Shown here: positions 15,674 through 19,685 of the stretch, one piece after another
Layout of the letters: every line of letters begins with the position of its first letter
Position numbering within the stretch: the first letter of the stretch is position 1
From: Clostridiales bacterium UBA1770
GTDB lineage: Bacteria > Bacillota > Clostridia > Oscillospirales > CAG-272
Direction of reading: 5' to 3'
NCBI GenBank assembly: GCA_002315325.1
Contig: DCGU01000100.1
Location: 1-19,685, forward strand
DNA: 19,685 nucleotides
Position numbers and translations under genes: made by a program
Notes under the pieces: model-generated
What the model was told of the DNA's origin: nothing
Databases searched by the model: none
The model's input: the letters and a program-made list of their open reading frames with translations, nothing else

Positions 15674-18592
15674 TTATAAATCGTATCCCAAACGCACGAA
15701 TGCGTAGCGGGGATTGAATTGTTTGCATTCGTTGCCGTTCCAGCATTTTTCTACGCTGAAGCTGTGGGGGCCGACGCCGAGGTTTTCGGGTTCGATGCCG
15801 TGCAGGGGGCCCAGCAGGTTACGGTTGGAATTGACCAGCGTCAGCGTGATTTCGTTTTTGCCGGGGACCAGCAAATCCTTCAGGTCCACGTGATTGACAA
15901 ACAGCGTGGAAGGTGCAGGCTTGCCGTTGACGCAAACGTGGCAAACGGGGCAACGGCCTTTCAGGTACAATACGGTCGGGTCACCGGGCGTGTACGTTAC
16001 CGTGTTCTTCAGCGTCAATCTGCCGGCAAAGAAAGGATAACCATCCGCAACAAGGTCGCGGACGTCGGCTTCGTTCTTTTGTGCCGTCAGTTTGAAGGGG
16101 CCTTTGGTTGTACGGGCATAGGCGCCCTCTTTCCAGAAGGGTGTTTCGGACTGCACGCAGAAATGACCGATTAAATATAGGCATTCCAATTCGGTATCAA
16201 AGCACAAACAGTTGCGCAGCGACTCGGATACACCGCCGTACAGGACGTAATAGACGTAATCGCGCTGGAAATAGTGCAGGGTATAGGTGATTTCGTTTTT
16301 ACCGGGTTTGACCAATGCGGCGATATCCGCCGTGCGGAAGGAACGGTCAAGATACCATTCGTCGGACAATTGAATCGCGGTGCCGTTGACCATGATGGAC
16401 GTGTATTTGCAGGGCTCCATCACCAGTTTTAAATCCTGCGGAAGCGTTTCCAGGGTAAAGCTCGTCTGCATGGCAAGTTCGCCTTCAAAACGGTCTTTGA
16501 GCAGGGTATCTTTGATGCATTCGTAGGGCAGCTCTTCACTGTAGGTTTTGCCGCCGTCGCGGGATACCTTGAAGCGGTCCAGCGTCAGCTGGTTCACGGG
16601 CAGTTCGGCAAACGTGAACGGGCCGTCAAAGCGCAGGGCAGGACCGATGGGGGCGGGACGCGATGCGGCGGGTACCGCTTCACTTTCCACGAATACGAAG
16701 GACGAAACGGCATCGGGACGCAGATAAACTTCAAAATGACCGTCGGGCAGGGCACGACCGTTAACAGGCTCGTACGCCATAGTTGTCAGGTTCAGTGCGG
16801 CAAGGCCGCGGCAGTGATCAACGGACATCGTGATATCGGAGATCTGTTTTTCGGCAAGGCTGACGGCGTAAATCAACCGGCCGTATGCCGTGTTTCTGAC
16901 CATGACGCGCATTTCATTGGCGTCTTTGCCCCAGAAATGAACGGGAATCGAGGCACTGATGTCCTCGAGCGTTACGTTGGAAGCCAGCCAATCGAAGGAC
17001 GTGGGTTTACCGCTTTGGCGGCAAGGCTTCTTGCCGTACAACCAAACTTTGCCGCCGGCTTTGCAATAGTCTTGCAACAGGGCAACGGTGGTACTGTCCA
17101 GGTTATCCATGGCGGGAATGATGACGGTATCGTACGTGCATTCACCGACGCGGATACGATCGCTGTCAACCGATGCCAGCGTTTCCATCATGGTTTCATC
17201 ACCGAAATGGAAGGGAATCTGCCGTGTGGACAAAAGGTCTGTTAAGGCCTGGAAATCGTTGTTCAGCGTTTCAACGGAGCGCCATTCGGCTGCTCTTTGG
17301 TAGGTCAGCCAAGCGCTGTGAATGGGATGGATGACCAGAACGTGCACGTCTTCTTTGCCGAGCGACAGGGTGTAACCCAAACGATTAAAATAGGTGTTAA
17401 ACTCTTTCATATCGTCCTGCCAGGGCAGATGCTCCGAATAATGGCAGGGATAGTCGCGTTTGCGTTGACCGCGAATGGAATACGGATACAAATGCTGACA
17501 CATCAGGTTAATGCCGTTGACGTATTGATGCTCGGCAATGCGTTTGAGTTCCACGGGAGATACGTCCCAGCCGCAGCAGGCAAACATTTCGGACAGCGCT
17601 TCTTTTTTACCGAGCTGCGCCACGGCGGAACCAAGCTGGCGGAAGCCGGCGTCGCCCACGCGGCCGCGCGTTAAGAAGTCAACGCCGGGAATATGCTCGA
17701 ACATATAGAACGGCATGATACCGCCGCAGCCGAACATTTCACCGTGTAAATCCAGTTCTTCTACAGCGTGTCCGGTTACTTTACAACCGTTGGCATCGCA
17801 CCAGTCGTAAATCGGTTTGATGAAATTAAAAATGAAGGAACGATGGCACAAACGGTAGTAATCGTAACGGTAGGATTCGTACCCCTGTACGGGCAGGAAC
17901 ATGGCAATCAGGTTGTCCTTGGGGTCATAGCCGTAGGCCGCGGGGAAGGTGGTTAAAAAAGTGTCGGACCAGGGCGTACCGTAACGGAAATACTGCGGCT
18001 CATCCGTAAAGAAACCGGGCATTACCGTACCGAACTTGTCCGCATCAATATGTTTTTTGTAGTCGGCGTGCTTCGCTTCAATAAATTTAGCGGTAATCGA
18101 AGCGTCCATCGTGTCCACGTAGGAAGAATCCCAGTTTTGGAACACGGCGTAGTAGGCGTCAACGCCTGCAGCGGGGCCGTCAACGCGGCGGCCGACGTTA
18201 TTTTCAATGACGTATACGCCCAGAATGTGGTCTTCAGCCGGGAAAGTATCATATTTTTTATACGTAAGGAAAGAAGCAAAGTTTTTGGGATCTTCCAGCA
18301 GTTTCCCGCCGGCAAACCCGGAGGGCCAGCCGTTCTCGTCGTAGGACCAGGCCTCCATGCCGAGTTTTTCCGCTTCGTCTACGCAGGCGTTGATGCATTC
18401 GTACCAATCGTCGCTCAGGTATGCCGTTTCCAAACCGCCGCGCGCATGCATAAAAAAGCCGCGCATGCCGAGGTCTTTCATTTTGCGGATTTGGCGGCGG
18501 AGTTCTTCAGGTTCCAGTTTATCGTTCCAGCTCCAAAAAGGAATGGAACCGTGGGAGAGCTCGTTTTTCTCAATATCTTGTATTAGATTCAT
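15674..18592 (-). CDS. GH106-like large glycoside hydrolase, cytoplasmic
   Basis: This 972-residue protein has an N-terminal TIM-barrel-like catalytic part opening with IPFWSWND (17-24), GFFMHARGGLETAYLS (45-60) and SYDENGWPSGFAGG (83-96). Acidic candidates are E198 in TDEPQYF and E335 in LSEMFACCGWD. A Rossmann-like middle part (WLYGKKP near 520) and two jelly-roll-like beta domains follow. This pattern matches the GH106 alpha-L-rhamnosidase superfamily and many related uncharacterised proteins. The specificity is therefore uncertain, although rhamnosides agree with the GH78-type gene. No signal peptide is seen, unlike many secreted family members, so an intracellular role is likely. The start has GGAG 7 bases upstream and lies 13 bases after the small GNAT-like gene, with which it forms an operon. 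Confidence 0.8.
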   Translation of the reverse strand: MNLIQDIEKNELSHGSIPFWSWNDKLEPEELRRQIRKMKDLGMRGFFMHARGGLETAYLSDDWYECINACVDEAEKLGMEAWSYDENGWPSGFAGGKLLEDPKNFASFLTYKKYDTFPAEDHILGVYVIENNVGRRVDGPAAGVDAYYAVFQNWDSSYVDTMDASITAKFIEAKHADYKKHIDADKFGTVMPGFFTDEPQYFRYGTPWSDTFLTTFPAAYGYDPKDNLIAMFLPVQGYESYRYDYYRLCHRSFIFNFIKPIYDWCDANGCKVTGHAVEELDLHGEMFGCGGIMPFYMFEHIPGVDFLTRGRVGDAGFRQLGSAVAQLGKKEALSEMFACCGWDVSPVELKRIAEHQYVNGINLMCQHLYPYSIRGQRKRDYPCHYSEHLPWQDDMKEFNTYFNRLGYTLSLGKEDVHVLVIHPIHSAWLTYQRAAEWRSVETLNNDFQALTDLLSTRQIPFHFGDETMMETLASVDSDRIRVGECTYDTVIIPAMDNLDSTTVALLQDYCKAGGKVWLYGKKPCRQSGKPTSFDWLASNVTLEDISASIPVHFWGKDANEMRVMVRNTAYGRLIYAVSLAEKQISDITMSVDHCRGLAALNLTTMAYEPVNGRALPDGHFEVYLRPDAVSSFVFVESEAVPAASRPAPIGPALRFDGPFTFAELPVNQLTLDRFKVSRDGGKTYSEELPYECIKDTLLKDRFEGELAMQTSFTLETLPQDLKLVMEPCKYTSIMVNGTAIQLSDEWYLDRSFRTADIAALVKPGKNEITYTLHYFQRDYVYYVLYGGVSESLRNCLCFDTELECLYLIGHFCVQSETPFWKEGAYARTTKGPFKLTAQKNEADVRDLVADGYPFFAGRLTLKNTVTYTPGDPTVLYLKGRCPVCHVCVNGKPAPSTLFVNHVDLKDLLVPGKNEITLTLVNSNRNLLGPLHGIEPENLGVGPHSFSVEKCWNGNECKQFNPRYAFVRLGYDL

Positions 18593-18605
18593 AACGTAAC
18601 TCCTC

Positions 18606-19004
18606 TTATTTTTTCTGACAATCGTGATGACAGGGTTCGTTGAAGAAATCGGTCAGGTCAACGGTATAGCGGCCGTTTTCATCTTTGGAAAAGCCTATTT
18701 GACGGATGAGCTGTTCATCCGCATACGGTGCGTCAAAATAGGCGCGGTGAATACCGCACAAATCGATGAAATTCATGGTGCCGCGGCCCAATACCAACAG
18801 CACCTCGCGGTCATCGGCACCGGGAGCAGCGGCAAAATCAGCGATGACGCCGCCCTCATCTGTCATATAAAACTGTGTCATGCCGATGGGGGCACCCTCA
18901 CTGACGGCGGAATAAGCCAAATAGTCAGGCTTGTAGGTCACGCCGCAAAGATCACACCATTTTTTCTGTTCTTCTTTGTCCTGAATCGGTAATATCTGAA
19001 ACAT
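18606..19004 (-). CDS. Small GNAT-like protein (putative acetyltransferase)
   Basis: This 132-residue protein has the look of a compact GNAT fold: LAYSAVSEGAPIGMTQFYM (paired strands), then GVIADFAAAPG and a helix REVLLVLGRGTMNFID followed by a strand and IRQIGFSKDENGRYTVDL at the end, like the usual late GNAT strand with a GF motif. The acetyl-CoA pyrophosphate loop (Q/R-x-x-G-x-G/A) is not clearly present, so it may be a degenerate or non-catalytic member. It starts the operon with the GH106-like enzyme, which hints at a role in processing an acylated sugar, but this is only context. The RBS (AAAGGA) is about 12 bases from the ATG. The call as GNAT is moderate. Confidence 0.6.
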   Translation of the reverse strand: MFQILPIQDKEEQKKWCDLCGVTYKPDYLAYSAVSEGAPIGMTQFYMTDEGGVIADFAAAPGADDREVLLVLGRGTMNFIDLCGIHRAYFDAPYADEQLIRQIGFSKDENGRYTVDLTDFFNEPCHHDCQKK

Positions 19005-19031
19005 TTTTACGCTTTATCCTTTCCGGCACCC

Positions 19032-19067
19032 ATTAGGTAACCTCTAATAATTAGGTTATCCATTGTA
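19032..19067 (-). promoter_or_regulatory. Putative promoter and operator cluster of the GNAT-GH106 operon
   Basis: On the minus strand TACAAT (19062-19067) is a possible -10, but no good -35 stands 17 bases upstream. Directly downstream is a cluster of related half-sites: ATTAG (19032-19036), CTAAT (19044-19048) and ATTAG (19050-19054), within GGTAACC...GGTTATCC arms (19036-19061). This position, just after the start of transcription, suits a repressor site. The RNA could also fold into a hairpin with a one-base bulge. Confidence 0.4.
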
Positions 19068-19141
19068 TTTTATCGATTTTTGTGTTTTTTAAACAGCAGA
19101 TTCCAAAACCGAGAACCGAAAATGCTGTTTTCTCGATGTTT

Positions 19142-19159
19142 CGGGGTGAATCAGCCCCG
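19142..19159. repeat. GGGG/CCCC inverted repeat beyond the transposase gene
   Basis: CGGGG (19142-19146) and CCCCG (19155-19159) flank an 8-base centre, and nearby TTTC and GAAA extend the symmetry with one mismatch. It lies in the roughly 190 bases between the transposase stop codon and the GNAT-like gene, so it may belong to the end of the insertion sequence. No T run follows, so it is not a typical terminator. The exact IS end and target duplication cannot be set because the other end is outside the window. Confidence 0.35.
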
Positions 19160-19191
19160 GAAATCGGGATATTTCTCTCAAATGGGCATAG

Positions 19192-19685
19192 TCATCCCAT
19201 ACACACCTCTTTCCGCTTCAAAATTGTGTACCTGCAAATGTTGTAAACAAGATTTGTCAGACCAATATTGAATTCAGCACGTCCGATCCCAATCGAACGA
19301 AGCGTAATTCCGTGCATGGAGCCGGTCATAAATCCGAATACATGCTCGATCCGGCAACGGGTTTTGGATTTCTTTCTGTTGCTTTCCTTTTGCTCATCGG
19401 TCAAAGGCTTGCCGCGATACCCTTTTTCGCAGACACGGTTTTCCACATGGTTGGGGATTTCCTTTCCGATATAGGCACTGTCCGCATAAATAACTTTGTC
19501 TTCTTCGTTCAGAAATTCGGTGAACTCGTTGCTGTCATGTTCATTTGCGGATGTGGTCGCATAATCCGTAATGATTTTGCTGTCGGCATCTACCTTGACA
19601 TGATTCTTATATCCGTAATGCGTTTCGTCGTTTTTCTTAGTCCAACGGGCATCGGTGTCCTTTTGAGCAAGCTTATGGGGATTTT
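19192..19685 (-). CDS. IS5-family transposase, C-terminal part (cut by window edge)
   Basis: The minus frame is open from the edge to the stop at 19192, giving 164 residues. It has DDE features of IS5-type transposases: DARWTKKNDETHYGYKNHVKVD with the first acidic residue near the start, VIYADSAYIGKE with the second aspartate, and CRIEHVFGFMTGSM with the final glutamate followed by a conserved region to ICRYTILK. A start at 19446 is only an internal methionine. The visible part has no frameshift or stop, so the element could be intact. It reads toward the GNAT-like gene in the same direction, and could influence its transcription. Confidence 0.9.
   Translation of the reverse strand, partial: NPHKLAQKDTDARWTKKNDETHYGYKNHVKVDADSKIITDYATTSANEHDSNEFTEFLNEEDKVIYADSAYIGKEIPNHVENRVCEKGYRGKPLTDEQKESNRKKSKTRCRIEHVFGFMTGSMHGITLRSIGIGRAEFNIGLTNLVYNICRYTILKRKEVCMG

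Noticed and set aside
19142..19170. Hairpin near the IS as a terminator
   Set aside because: A 5-bp GC stem with an 8-base loop and no T run on either side; more likely part of the IS end or chance.

Overview
The window looks like a chromosomal segment of a gut- or rumen-type Bacillota (Clostridia). The signs are purine-rich Shine-Dalgarno sites, sigma-A-type promoters with 17-bp spacers, GC-rich hairpin terminators ending in T runs, and Clostridia-typical families (SPL-type radical SAM, YfcC, YczE/YitT-like, DUF4080 radical SAM). No rRNA, tRNA, CRISPR array or transcription factor gene was seen. Genus cannot be told from this sequence alone.

Layout. 1-862 (-): SPL-family radical SAM enzyme, complete except for its last base(s). 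1018-2790 (+): a rhodanese and a YfcC-family 12-TM carrier in one operon. 2941-5421 (+): a GH95-like/DUF5703-type glycoside hydrolase with its own consensus promoter. 5459-6766 (-): an MFS-type transporter, divergent from 6920-7348 (+), a very acidic 142-residue protein of unknown function. 7400-11364 (-): a GH78-type enzyme followed by a sialidase-like Asp-box enzyme. 11575-15593 (+): Gfo/Idh/MocA oxidoreductase, YczE-like membrane protein, purine-nucleoside phosphorylase and a B12-binding-type radical SAM protein. 15674-19004 (-): a GNAT-like small protein and a GH106-like enzyme of 972 residues. 19192-19685 (-): the C-terminal part of an IS5-family transposase, cut by the window edge.

How it fits together. 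Four large glycosidases of different fold families, none with a visible signal peptide, lie around an MFS-type importer and a sugar-type NAD(P)-dependent oxidoreductase. This suggests that intact oligosaccharides or plant glycosides are taken up and cut inside the cell; GH78 and GH106 both point to rhamnosides, as inference only. No ABC sugar importer, sugar kinase or regulator is present, so the pathway is not closed within the window.

The most unusual signals are three. A mirror-symmetric divergent promoter pair at 6804-6885 carries the same dyad over both -10 boxes. The acidic protein that it drives has about 40% Asp+Glu. Across the genes there is a strong codon-context bias: Asp/Asn/His/Tyr codons before Val almost always end in C, which creates ACGT at the codon junction.
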